NCBI RefSeq assembly: GCF_041734735.1
Contig: NC_134906.1
Span: forward strand, 31,159,500-31,223,499
Reading direction: 5' to 3'
Source: Babylonia areolata
Lineage: Eukaryota; Mollusca; Gastropoda; Neogastropoda; Buccinidae
Length of the DNA: 64,000 bases
Part shown: positions 51,135-61,589 of the stretch, piece after piece
How the letters are laid out: the number at the start of each line of letters is the position of its first letter
Position numbering within the stretch: the stretch's first letter is position 1
Translations under genes and position numbers: made by a program
The notes under the pieces: generated by a model
What the model was told of the DNA's origin: nothing
The model's database searches: none
The model's input: only the letters and a program-made list of their open reading frames with translations

Positions 51135-51580
51135 CACGTCGTCAACCAGTTGTCTTCACGTCCACATCACCATCTGTTCTGCATTCCTTCACACACGTCA
51201 CACCCACATCATCATCATCCAGTTGTCTTCACGTCCACATCACCATCTGTTCTGCATTCCTTCACACACGTCACACCCACATCATCATCATCCTTTTGTC
51301 TTCACGTCCACATCACCATCTGTTCTGCATTCCTTCACACACGTCACACCCACATCATCATCATCCAGTTGTCTTCACGTCCACATCACCATCTGTTCTG
51401 CATTCCTTCACACACGTCACACCCACATCATCATCATCCAGTTGTCTTCACGTCCACATCACCATCTGTTCTGCATTCCTTCACACACGTCACACCCACA
51501 TCATCATCATCCAGTTGTCTTCACGTCCACATCACCATCTGTTCTGCATTCCTTCACACACGTCACACCCACATCATCAA
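51135..51580. repeat. 73-bp minisatellite, about 6 copies
   Basis: The unit is ttgtcttcacgtccacatca, then ccatctgttctgcattcc, then ttcacacacgtcacaccc and acatcatcatcatccag. It runs straight into the LINE relic. Confidence 0.94.
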
Positions 51581-52150
51581 CATGGACGACGTATCACCGT
51601 CACATTCAACAACTTGAGCAGTTTCACCAGAGATGCCCACGAAAGATCCTCGGCATAAAGTGGCAAGACAGGGTTTCCAACCTCCAGGTCCTTTAGAGGA
51701 TCAGCGTGCCCAGCATCGAAAGCCTGCTGATCCAGTGCCAGCTAAGCTGGACAGGACACGTCCGCATGACAGACAGCAGGATCCCGAAGATGCTATTGTA
51801 TGTCCAGCTGAAGGAAGGCCACCCCGAACTTGGAAGACCCTGTAAGCGCTTCGAGGACACCTTGAAGACGAACCTCAAAGCCTGTGACATAGACATCGCT
51901 TCCTGGGAAACTGATGCCCTTGACTGCTCTTGCTGGATGATGCTGTGCTCTAGTGGCATAAAGACGTTTGAAAACAAGAGAACTTTGGCCATTAAGGAGA
52001 AGCGTGAGCGAAGGAAGCAGGGCTCAACTTCTGGAGACGTTTTCCCTTGCAACACCTGTGGGAAGTGCTGCACATCCAGAATCGGCCTCTTCTCCTATTT
52101 GAGGACAGACACCGACAGATAAGCCTGCCTGCCTACTCATCCGTCGGTCC
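51575..52150 (+). mobile_element. 3' relic of a LINE related to the 39-43 kb element
   Basis: Two frames cover the C-terminal part of the same protein family: TTYHRHIQQLEQFHQRCPRK and ILGIKWQD (against TVYQRHAKKLNHFHTTCLRK and LLNIKWQD), then SLLIQCQLSWTGHVRMTDSR, FEDTLKTNLKACDID and a terminal finger CNTCGKCCTSRIGLFSYLRT. There is one frame change near 51695. It is truncated at the 5' side. Divergence from the intact element is large, so it is a separate, older subfamily. Confidence 0.88.
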
Positions 52151-52159
52151 GACGGGAGA

Positions 52160-53310
52160 CTCCATCCTTCTATCAACGTGTTGTTTGGTCTGTTCTGTCA
52201 ACGTGTTGTTTGGTCTGGTCTGTCAACGTGTTGTTTGGTCTGTTCTGTTCTGCCGACGTGTTGTTTGGTCTGTTCTGTTCTGCCGACGTGTTGTTTGATC
52301 TGTTATATTCTACCAACGTGTTGTTTGATCTGTTCTGTTCTACCAAAGTGTTGTTTGGTCTGTTCTGTTCAATCAACGTGTTGTTTGATCTGTTCTATTC
52401 TTCCCACGTGTTGTTTGATCTGTTGTGTTCTATAAACGTGCTGTTGGATCTGTTCTGTTCTATCAACGTGTTGTTTCATCTGTTCTGTTCTACCAATGTG
52501 TTGTTTGGTCTGTTCTGTTTAATCAACGTGCTGTTTGATTTGTTCTGTTCTACCAATGTGTTGTTTGGTCTGTTCTATTCTATCAACGTGTTGTTTGATC
52601 TGTTCCATTCTACCCACGTGTTGTTTGATCTGTTGTGTTCTATCAACGTGCTGTTGGATCTGTTCTGTTCTATCAACGTGTTGTTTCATCTGTTCTATTC
52701 TACCAAAGTGTTGTTTGGTCTGTTCTATTCTACCCATGTGTTGTTTGATCTCTTCTGTTCTACCAATGTGTTGTTTGATCTGTTCTGTTCTACCCACGTG
52801 TTGTTTGGTCTGTTCTGTTCTGTGAACGTGTTGTTTGATCTGTTCTGTTCTGTGAACGTGTTGTTTGATCTTTTCGGTTCTACCCACGTGTTGCTTGATC
52901 TGTTCTGTTCTACCCACGTGTTGTTTGGTCTGTTCTGTTTTACCCACGTGTTGTTTGGTCTGTTCTGTTCTACCCACGTGTTGTTTGGTCTATTCTGTTC
53001 TACCAATGTGTTGTTTGGTCTGTTCTGTTCTACCCACGTGTTGTTTGGTCTGTTCTGTTCTACCAATGTGTTGTTTGAACTGTGAACGTGTTGTTTGGTC
53101 TGTTCTGTTCTACCAACGTGTTGCCTGGTCTGTTCTACAAACGTGTTGTTTGGTCTGTTCTATTAACGTCTTGTTTGGTCTGTTCTGATCTATCAACGTG
53201 TTGTTTGGTCTGTTCTACCAACGTGCTGTTTGGTCTGTTCTATCAACGTGTTGTTTGGTCTGGTCTACCAACGTGTTGTTTGGTCTGTTCTGCCAGCGTG
53301 CTGTTTGCAT
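52160..53310. repeat. 30-bp minisatellite, about 38 copies, with CACGTG sites
   Basis: The unit is tgttctgttctaccaacgtg then ttgtttggtc. Many copies have accCACGTG, a full E-box palindrome. Later units drop 5 or 10 bp. Three frames are open through the array. Confidence 0.95.
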
Positions 53311-53337
53311 TTGGACAGAGAGAGAGAGAGTGAGTGA

Positions 53338-53383
<46 letters not shown>

Positions 53384-53405
53384 ACGCGCGCGCGCGCGCG
53401 CGTAC
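53310..53405. repeat. (GA)n, (GAGT)n, (TG)n, (CG)n compound microsatellite
   Basis: Consecutive simple runs ending in gcgcgcgcgcg. Confidence 0.95.
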
Positions 53406-53810
53406 ACTCCCATCAGCTGTGATATGATTGGCTTAATGCTCCAAAGCCGCACCCAGTTTTCTGTGCTATTATTATCAGCAACGTACAGTAAAGTTAGTGA
53501 TATTTTTTCTGGGCAGAATGCAAGATGTTATTGCAATCATCTCTCGGCACACGGGAGTTCACTCTTACATTGCTGCACGAGTGGTTCTCTCCCCACAGAC
53601 ACCTCTCCACCCACAGAGTACAGAACGCACCTGGCGGGTGGATCCTCTGGAAAGCAGTGTCACATTTCGCAACCCTTACAGTTAGCGGCAGACAGGCTTT
53701 ATTTCCAGCTTCTATCTCTGTGTCTTCCTGTCTTCCTCTCTCATATCCCCCACCCCACCCCTCAAAAAGACACACTCTCACTTCCGAGCACACCCCGCTC
53801 TCTCTCTTTC
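53406..53810. other. Unique sequence, no gene recognised
   Basis: About 400 bp. The open frames have no known domain. Confidence 0.5.
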
Positions 53811-54170
53811 CTCTTGCTTGGAAAGTGAAACATCCCTCTATCTTTCGCAATGTGGCAACACCCCTCTCTCTCTTTCCTCTTGCTTGGAAACTTGGAAAGT
53901 GAAACATCCCTCTATCTTTCGCAATGTGGCAGCCCCCACCCCCTCTCTCTCTCTTTCCTCTTACTTGGAAAGTGAAACATCCCTCTATCTTTCGCAATGT
54001 GGCAGCCCTCTGTCTCTCTCTGTCTCTCTCTCTCTCTCTCTCTCCTCTTACTTGGAAAGTGAAACATCCCTCTATCTTTCGCAATGTGGCAGCCCCCACC
54101 CCCTCTCTCTCTCTCTCTTTCCTCTTACTTGGAAAGTGAAACATCCCTCTATCTTTCGCAATGTGGCACC
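53811..54170. repeat. ~70-bp minisatellite, five copies
   Basis: The unit is cttggaaagtgaaacatccc, then tctatctttcgcaatgtgg, then cagcccccaccccctctctc with variable TC runs. Confidence 0.92.
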
Positions 54171-54500
54171 CCCTTCCTCTCTTCTCCCTCTCAACCTTTA
54201 CACAAGAAAAAATGAAGAAGAAAAAAAAGCAGAAAAAAGCGGCAACAGTCACAACGGAATCCCCCCCCCCCCCCCCCCCCACCTCCAATAAACCCGAACC
54301 TTTAAAATACAACGACAGAACCAAACACTGACAATAGTATTTATATAATTAATGGGATAAAAAACAAAAACAACAACAACAAAACAAACAAATAAACAAA
54401 CATCACACTGGTAACTAAAGGTGACAGAATATAATCTGCAAATTTATTTTACGCAGTTGATCTGGGTGAACTGAATTAAAAGTAAGATTTTAACTCTGTT
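54171..54500. other. Low-complexity spacer with C17 run
   Basis: It contains a poly-C run near 54261-54280 and aacaacaa repeats. No gene. Confidence 0.6.
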
Positions 54501-54534
54501 TTTTGTTTATTTTCTGACTGACATTTTCCTTTTT

Positions 54535-55125
54535 TATATTTACTGTTCATACAAGTAGTCAGAGTGCAGAATTAGACTTGATTATTTATATTTACTGTTC
54601 ATACAAGTAATCAGAGTGCAGAATTAGACTTGATTATTTATATTTACTGTTCATACAAGTAATCAGAGTGCAGAATTAGACTGGATTATTTATATTTACT
54701 GTTCATACAAGTAATCAGAGTGCAGAATTAGACCTGATTATTTATATTTACTGTTCATACAAGTAATCAGGGTGCACAATTAGATTTGGTTATTTATATT
54801 TACTGTTCATACAAGTAATCAGTGCAGAATTAGACCTGATTATTTATATTTACTGTTCATACAAGTAATCAGAGTGCAGAATTAGACCTGATTATTTATA
54901 TTTACTGTTCATACAAGTAATCAGAGTGTTACAAGTAATCAGAGTGCAGAATTAGACCTGATTATTTATATTTACTGTTCATACAAGTAATCAGAGTGCA
55001 GAATTAGACTTGATTATTTATATTTACTGTTCATACAAGTAATCAGAGTGCAGAATTAGACTTGGTTATTTATATTTACTGTTCATACAGGTAATCAAAG
55101 TGCAGAATTAGACTTGGTTATTTAT
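54535..55125. repeat. 52-bp minisatellite, about 11 copies
   Basis: The unit is ttatttatatttactgttca, then tacaagtaatcagagtgc, then agaattagacttga. One unit has a 19-bp internal duplication (gttacaagtaatcagagt). Confidence 0.94.
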
Positions 55126-56190
55126 TTGAAGGCAGAACAGAGACCGAAAATAAATAAATAAATAAAACAAAAACCTTGCGGGATCAGCTTCCACCAGCAT
55201 ATTTATCATCATAAGCTGCTTTTAGGTTGGCTGTTTTCACCAGATTAAAGAAAGATGGAACCAGCACAGGCCTTCTGAGTATTAACAGCGATCAAACAAT
55301 TTCAGATGTCTCCATGCTGGGAGTTATAGATGAAAACAATGTTTGGATGGACAAAACCCTCATGTCCAGAAAAAGTTCCAGGTCATCTACTCCCCCCCTC
55401 GCCTCTCTCTCTCTCTCGTGTTGTCTCCATGTTCAGAATTGTAAATGTCTGCAGAAAACAAAACAACTGTGATACCAGTATTATTCACAAGGTTTTAGAA
55501 CCTTGAAAAACGGAAAATGTATAAACCTCAACTTCTCCGTTGAAAAAGTTACAAAATTTTCCAGAAATGCTCCTTTTTGACAGAGAGAGGGAGGGAGGGA
55601 AAGAGACAGACAGACAGTCAGACAGGAGGGGGAAAAGGAGCAAAAAAGAGGATAAAAAAAAAGTCATTTTTTATTCTCGTCTTTTACACGACATTCACGT
55701 TTCTTACTGTTGCAAAGGTCTGCAAAATCAAGCCCCCCCCCCCCCCCCCGCCCCCCCCACACCACTTTCCATCAGTGTTCACTCACAAGCCCTAAACACA
55801 AAGGTTCGTGGAAATGCGCTTCATGAACTTCAAAAAGAGAAAGACACCGAATTTTATTTGCTCCAAAATGTTATGAAAAATGTTTCTGCTCTTGATTTTC
55901 AAGCAGACGGGCTGATACAAGCATTAAAATGTTATCGTGCGTGCATGCGCATAACACAGTGTGTGTGTGTGGTGTGTGTGTGTGTGTGTTTTACAGATGT
56001 ACAACAGTGATGATCTAAAGGCAGCACTGTACTGACTGGAGCCCCGGGCTTTCTCTGCCTCAGGGATGGAAAAGCCGGCGCCTCAGTGAACCAGAACAGC
56101 CCGCGTTCTCAAGCGTTAACCGTTTCCATATGTTTGTCAGTTGAACTGGCACCCCCCCCCCCCCCTCCCCCTCGCCCCCCTAACTCAATA
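55126..56190. other. Unique sequence, no supported gene
   Basis: About 1 kb with TC, GA, poly-C and TG runs. Frames at 55227-55472 (+) and 55485-55667 (-) have no recognisable domain, and the latter lies over a polypyrimidine tract. Confidence 0.5.
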
Positions 56191-56194
56191 TACG

Positions 56195-56485
56195 TTTTGT
56201 TACAGTTTGGGTGCTCTCACCACTCCCACCCCACCCCTCACTTTAACCACGTTTTGTAACGCTTTTGGTGCTCTCACCAACACCACACCACCCCTCATTT
56301 TAACCACGTTTTGTAACGCTTCAGGTGCTCTCACCAACACCACACCACCCCTCATTTTATCCACGTTTTGTAACGCTTTAGGTGCTCTCACCACCAACAC
56401 CACACCACCCCTCACTTTATCCACGTTTTGTAACGCTTTAGGTGCTCTCACCAACACCACACCACCCCTCCCTTCCTCCCCCCAC
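56195..56485. repeat. ~56-bp minisatellite, five copies
   Basis: The unit is ttttgtaacgctttaggtgc, then tctcaccaacaccacacc, then acccctcattttaaccacg. Confidence 0.9.
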
Positions 56486-56621
56486 TTTTTAACTCAAATG
56501 CTGACTAGCATTTTTTTCCAACACAAGGTGTGCAGTGCTTATACCATTTTTTTCCATTCGGGACCTGTTGATAGCGGTTCTCGTCAAGAGAATAACCACA
56601 GAATCCACCTACTTTATTTTG

Positions 56622-59452
56622 GTACATGACACAACAGCAGCTGTGTGTATGTAGTGTGTTTTCTGGATGGTAGGTATGGTACATGACACAACAGCAGCTG
56701 TGTGTATGTAGTGTGTTTTCTGGGTGGTAGGTATGGTACATGACACAACAGCAGCTGTGTGTATGTTGTGTTTTCTGGATGGTAGGTATGGTACATGACA
56801 CAACAGCAGCTGTGTGTATGTAGTGTGTTTTCTGGATGGTAGGTATGGTACATGACACAACAGCAGCTGTATGTATGTAGTGTGTTTTCTGGATGGTAGG
56901 TATGGTACATGACACAACAGCAGCTGTGTGTATGTTGTGTTTTCTGGATGGTAGGTTTGGTACATGACACAACAGCAGCTGTGTGTATGTAGTGTGTTTT
57001 CTGGATGGTAGGTTTGGTACATGACACAACAGCAGCTGTGTGTATGTAGTGTGTTTTCTGGGTGGTAGGTTTGGTACATGACACAACAGCAGCTGTGTGT
57101 ATGTAGTGTGTTTTCTGGGTGGTAGGTTTGGTACATGACACAACAGCAGCTGTGTGTATGTAGTGTGTTTTCTGGATGGTAGGTATGGTACATGACACAA
57201 CGGCAGCTGTGTGTATGTAGTGTGTTTTCTGGGTGGTAGGTTTGGTACATGACACAACAGCAGCTGTGTGTATGTTGTGTTTTCTGGATGGTAGGTTTGG
57301 TACATGACACAACAGCAGCTGTGTGTATGTTGTGTTTTCTGGGTGGTAGGTTTGGTACATGACACAACAGCAGCTGTGTGTATGTTGTGTTTTCTGGGTG
57401 GTAGGTTTGGTACATGACACAACAGCAGCTGTGTGTATGTTGTGTTTTCTGGGTGGTAGGTTTGATACATGACACAACAGCAGCTGTGTGTATGTTGTGT
57501 TTTCTGGGTGGTAGGTTTGGTACATGACACAACAGCAGGTGTGTGTATGTAGTGTGTTTTCTGGATGGTAGGTATGGTACATGACACAACAGCAGCTGTG
57601 TGTATGTAGTGTTTTCTAGATGGTAGGTTTGATACATGACACAACAGCAGCTGTGTGTATGTAGTGTTTTCTAGATGGTAGGTTTGGTACATGACACAAC
57701 GGCAGGTGTGTGTATGTAGTGTGTTTTCTGGGTGGTAGGTTTGGTACATGACACAACGGCAGGTGTGTGTATGTAGTGTGTTTTCTGGGTGGTAGGTTTG
57801 GTACATGACACAACGGCAGGTGTGTGTATGTAGTGTGTTTTCTGGGTGGTAGGTTTGGTACATGACACAACAGCAGCTGTGTGTATGTAGTGTGTTTTCT
57901 GGATGGTAGGTATGGTACATGACACAACAGCAGCTGTGTGTATGTAGTGTGTTTTCTGGGTGGTAGGTTTGGTACATGACACAACAGCAGCTGTGTGTAT
58001 GTAGTGTGTTTTCTGGGTGGTAGGTTTGGTACATGACACAACAGCAGCTGTGTGTATGCAGTGTGTTTTCTGGGTGGTAGGTTTGGTACATGACACAACA
58101 GCAGCTGTGTGTATGTAGTGTGTTTTCTGGGTGGTAGGTTTGGTACATGACACAACAGCAGCTGTGTGTATGTAGTGTGTTTTCTGGGTGGTAGGTATGG
58201 TACATGACACAACAGCAGCTGTGTGTATGTTGTGTTTTCTGGGTGGTAGGTATGGTACATGACACAACAGCAGCTGTGTGTATGTAGTGTGATTTCTGGG
58301 TGGTAGGTTTGGTACATGACACAACAGCAGCTGTGTGTATGTTGTGTTTTCTGGGTGGTAGGTTTGATACATGACACAACAGCAGCTGTGTGTATGTTGT
58401 GTTTTCTGGATGGTAGGTTTGGTACATGACACAACAGCAGGTGTGTGTATGTAGTGTGTTTTCTGGATGGTAGGTATGGTACATGACACAACAGCAGCTG
58501 TGTGTATGTAGTGTTTTCTAGATGGTAGGTTTGATACATGACACAACAGCAGCTGTGTGTATGTAGTGTTTTCTAGATGGTAGGTTTGGTACATGACACA
58601 ACGGCAGGTGTGTGTATGTAGTGTGTTTTCTGGGTGGTAGGTTTGGTACATGACACAACGGCAGGTGTGTGTATGTAGTGTGTTTTCTGGGTGGTAGGTT
58701 TGGTACATGACACAACAGCAGCTGTGTGTATGTAGTGTGTTTTCTGGATGGTAGGTATGGTACATGACACAACAGCAGCTGTGTGTATGTAGTGTGTTTT
58801 CTGGGTGGTAGGTTTGGTACATGACACAACAGCAGCTGTGTGTATGTAGTGTGTTTTCTGGGTGGTAGGTTTGGTACATGACACAACAGCAGCTGTGTGT
58901 ATGCAGTGTGTTTTCTGGGTGGTAGGTTTCGTACATGACACAACAGCAGCTGTGTGTATGCAGTGTGTTTTCTGGGTGGTAGGTTTGGTGCATGACACAA
59001 CAGCAGCTGTGTGTATGTAGTGTGTTTTCTGGGTGGTAGGTTTGGTACATGACACAACAGCAGCTGTGTGTATGTAGTGTGTTTTCTGGGTGGTAGGTAT
59101 GGTACATGACACAACAGCAGCTGTGTGTATGTTGTGTTTTCTGGGTGGTAGGTATGGTACATGACACAACAGCAGCTGTGTGTATGTAGTGTGTTTTCTG
59201 GGTGGTAGGTTTGGTACATGACACAACAGCAGCTGTGTGTATGTAGTGTGTTTTCTGGGTGGTAGGTTTGGTACATGACACAACAGCAGCTGTGTGTATG
59301 TAGTGTGTTTTCTGGGTGGTAGGTTTGGTACATGACACAACAGCAGCTGTGTGTATGTTGTGTTTTCTGGGTGGTAGGTTTGGTACATGACACAACAGCA
59401 GCTGTGTGTATGTTGTGTTTTCTGGGTGGTAGGTATGGTACATGACACAACA
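56622..59452. repeat. 57/54-bp minisatellite, about 50 copies, with ~0.9-kb internal duplication
   Basis: The unit is tgtgttttctgggtggtagg, then tttggtacatgacacaac, then agcagctgtgtgtatgtag. Many units lack three bases (tgttgtg for tgtagtgtg). Both lengths are multiples of three, so long minus-strand frames remain open (HSCCCVMYQTYHPENT-type 19- and 18-residue repeats). Confidence 0.95.
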
Positions 59453-59564
59453 GCCAGACAGACAGAACAGCAGGAGCTGTGTGTTTTCAGGATAGTAGGT
59501 TTTCAGTGTGACAGGTAAACACTTGTGGCTTGACTCCACCATCTTCACCACGAGCCAGCTGTAT

Positions 59565-60130
59565 GACGGCACGTTGTGACGACATGGCTGCATGTTGTGA
59601 CGGCACGTGTGACGACATGGCTGTATGTTGTGATGGCACGTGTGACGACATGGCTGCATGTTGTGACGGCACGTGTGACGACATGGCTGTATGTTGTGAC
59701 GGCACGTTGTGACGACATGGCTGTATGTTGTGACGGCACGTGTGACGACATGGCTGCATGTTGTGACGGCACGTTGTGACGACATGGCTGCATGTTGTGA
59801 CCGCACGTTGTGACGACATGGCTGCATGTTGTGACCGCACGTTGTGACGACATGGCTGCATGTTGTGACGGCACGTTGTGACGACATGGCTGCATGTTGT
59901 GATGGCACGTTGTGAAGACATTACGGCACGTTGTGACGACATGGCTGCATGTTGTGACAGCACGTTGTGAAGACATTACGGCATGTTGTGACGACAGGAC
60001 TGCGACGGCACGTTGTGACGACATGACAGCGGCATGTTGTGACAACAAGTTTTGACGACATGACTGCATGTTGTGACGGCACGTTATGACGACAAGTTAT
60101 GACGGCATGTTGAACACACATATTGAAGTA
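59565..60130. repeat. 34/32-bp CpG-rich minisatellite, about 17 copies
   Basis: The unit is tgttgtgacggcacgttgtg then acgacatggctgca. Shorter units read ggcacgtgtgacg and create CACGTG. Confidence 0.93.
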
Positions 60131-60159
60131 TGACGGCATGTTGTGACCCTAAAAGAGGA

Positions 60160-60200
60160 GGGCTTGGGGGGGGGGGGGGGGGGGGGGGGGGAGAGAGAGA
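60160..60200. repeat. Poly-G run followed by (GA)n
   Basis: A G-run of over 20 bases, then gagagagag. Confidence 0.95.
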
Positions 60201-60344
60201 GAACATCTCCGAACGAAATACATCGAAAATAACGTACTACGTCCACAGGGCAGTGAGAAGGAATTCCACAATCTCCAGCGGGTGGAGAATCCTTGCAATT
60301 TTCAGAAAGGACGCTACAAAAACGTCTCCAATGGGAGCAGAGAA

Positions 60345-60490
60345 AGTTTCAGTTTCAGTTTCAGTAGCTCAAGGAGGCGTCACTGCGTTCGGACAAAACC
60401 ATATACGCTACACCACATCTGCCGAGCAGATGCCTGACCAGCAGCGTAACCCAACGCGCTTAGTCAGGCCTTGAGAAAAAAAAAAAAAAC
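60345..60490 (+). mobile_element. tRNA-type SINE, short mollusc-like family
   Basis: It starts with agtttcagtttcagtttcag, then tagctcaaggaggcg (A-box-like) and gcgttcggacaa (B-box-like), has an internal hairpin around catctgccgagcagatg, and ends in tcaggccttgag plus an A-rich tail (60475-60545). I recall near-identical sequences as common in gastropod transcripts, but this was not checked. Confidence 0.65.
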
Positions 60491-60760
60491 ACACACCAAA
60501 AAAAACAAAACAAAAAAAAAACACACAAAAAAACAAACAAACAAAAAACAAACAAACGGGGGAATAAATAATAGATAAGCTTGCATAAATAAATAAATAA
60601 ATAAATAAATAATTATAATATAGAAAAAGGTAGTAGTTATAATATTAGTAATACTAATAAAATGATAATAATAAAACATAAATAAATAAATCAGACAACA
60701 ATGGTGATAAATAAGCGAATAGATGTAAAATATGAAGACACACATTCACACATACACCCA
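60491..60760. repeat. A-rich and (AATA)n simple sequence
   Basis: aaacaaac, aataaata and ataata runs follow the SINE tail. Confidence 0.9.
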
Positions 60761-60799
60761 CACATGCATAACAGAAATGCACCAAACATGCAGTTTCAC

Positions 60800-60844
60800 A
60801 TATATGAAAGCACAGTCAAATGCATATAAACGTACATGAGCTCC

Positions 60845-60884
<40 letters not shown>

Positions 60885-60953
60885 TTACCGTGCACCTCCT
60901 CTAGCCCCCTCCTCCACACACTCATTTCTAGTCTAAGTATCGCAGCTTCCACG

Positions 60954-61004
<51 letters not shown>

Positions 61005-61160
61005 GAGATGAACACTTACTTGTACAAGCACACATGAAAGCACAGTCAAATACATATAAACGTACATGAGCTCCAACACACACACACACATTACCTTGCA
61101 CCTCCTCTACCCCCTCCTCCACACACTCATTTCTAGTCTACGTATCGCAGCTTCCACGGC

Positions 61161-61192
<32 letters not shown>

Positions 61193-61200
61193 ACTCACAG
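60800..61200. repeat. Tandem duplication of about 230 bp with CA runs
   Basis: gaaagcacagtcaaat, the acgtacatgagctccaacac block, gcacctcctct and the tttctagtct to cttccacggcacac block occur at 60807-60960 and 61036-61162. Confidence 0.9.
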
Positions 61201-61279
61201 AGATGAACACTTACTTGTACAAGCACACACACATACGCCCATATCTCCCACCCCCAACCCCACACACGTACATACAAAG

Positions 61280-61281
61280 AT

Positions 61282-61366
<85 letters not shown>
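61280..61366. repeat. (AT)n microsatellite
   Basis: About 80 bp of atatat with one taat interruption; self-complementary, so cruciform-prone. Confidence 0.95.
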
Positions 61367-61455
61367 GTTCCAATATCCTGTTGCTCCCACAGTGTAGGCA
61401 TGCATACACTCACATACCTCATCCTCTACCCCACCTCCCCCGCACTCCCACCTCC

Positions 61456-61457
<2 letters not shown>

Positions 61458-61498
<41 letters not shown>
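61458..61498. repeat. (CA)n microsatellite
   Basis: A pure acac run. Confidence 0.95.
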
Positions 61499-61499
<1 letters not shown>

Positions 61500-61589
61500 A
61501 CACATATCTCTCCTGACACTTGTGTACACTTTCACTCTCGCGCATTCACAAACGCACTCAAAAGCACAGACCCACACATACACACAAAC

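Noticed and set aside
55485-55667. Minus-strand frame starting MTFFLSSFLLLFPLLSD, like a signal peptide
   Set aside because: The hydrophobic run comes from a polypyrimidine tract; no splice donor in the needed phase and no homology recognised.
56505-59908. Cys-rich minus-strand frames of 659 and 745 aa
   Set aside because: 57/54-bp tandem repeat; different frames give equally long products, and no signal peptide or start context is seen. Kept only as a finding to test.
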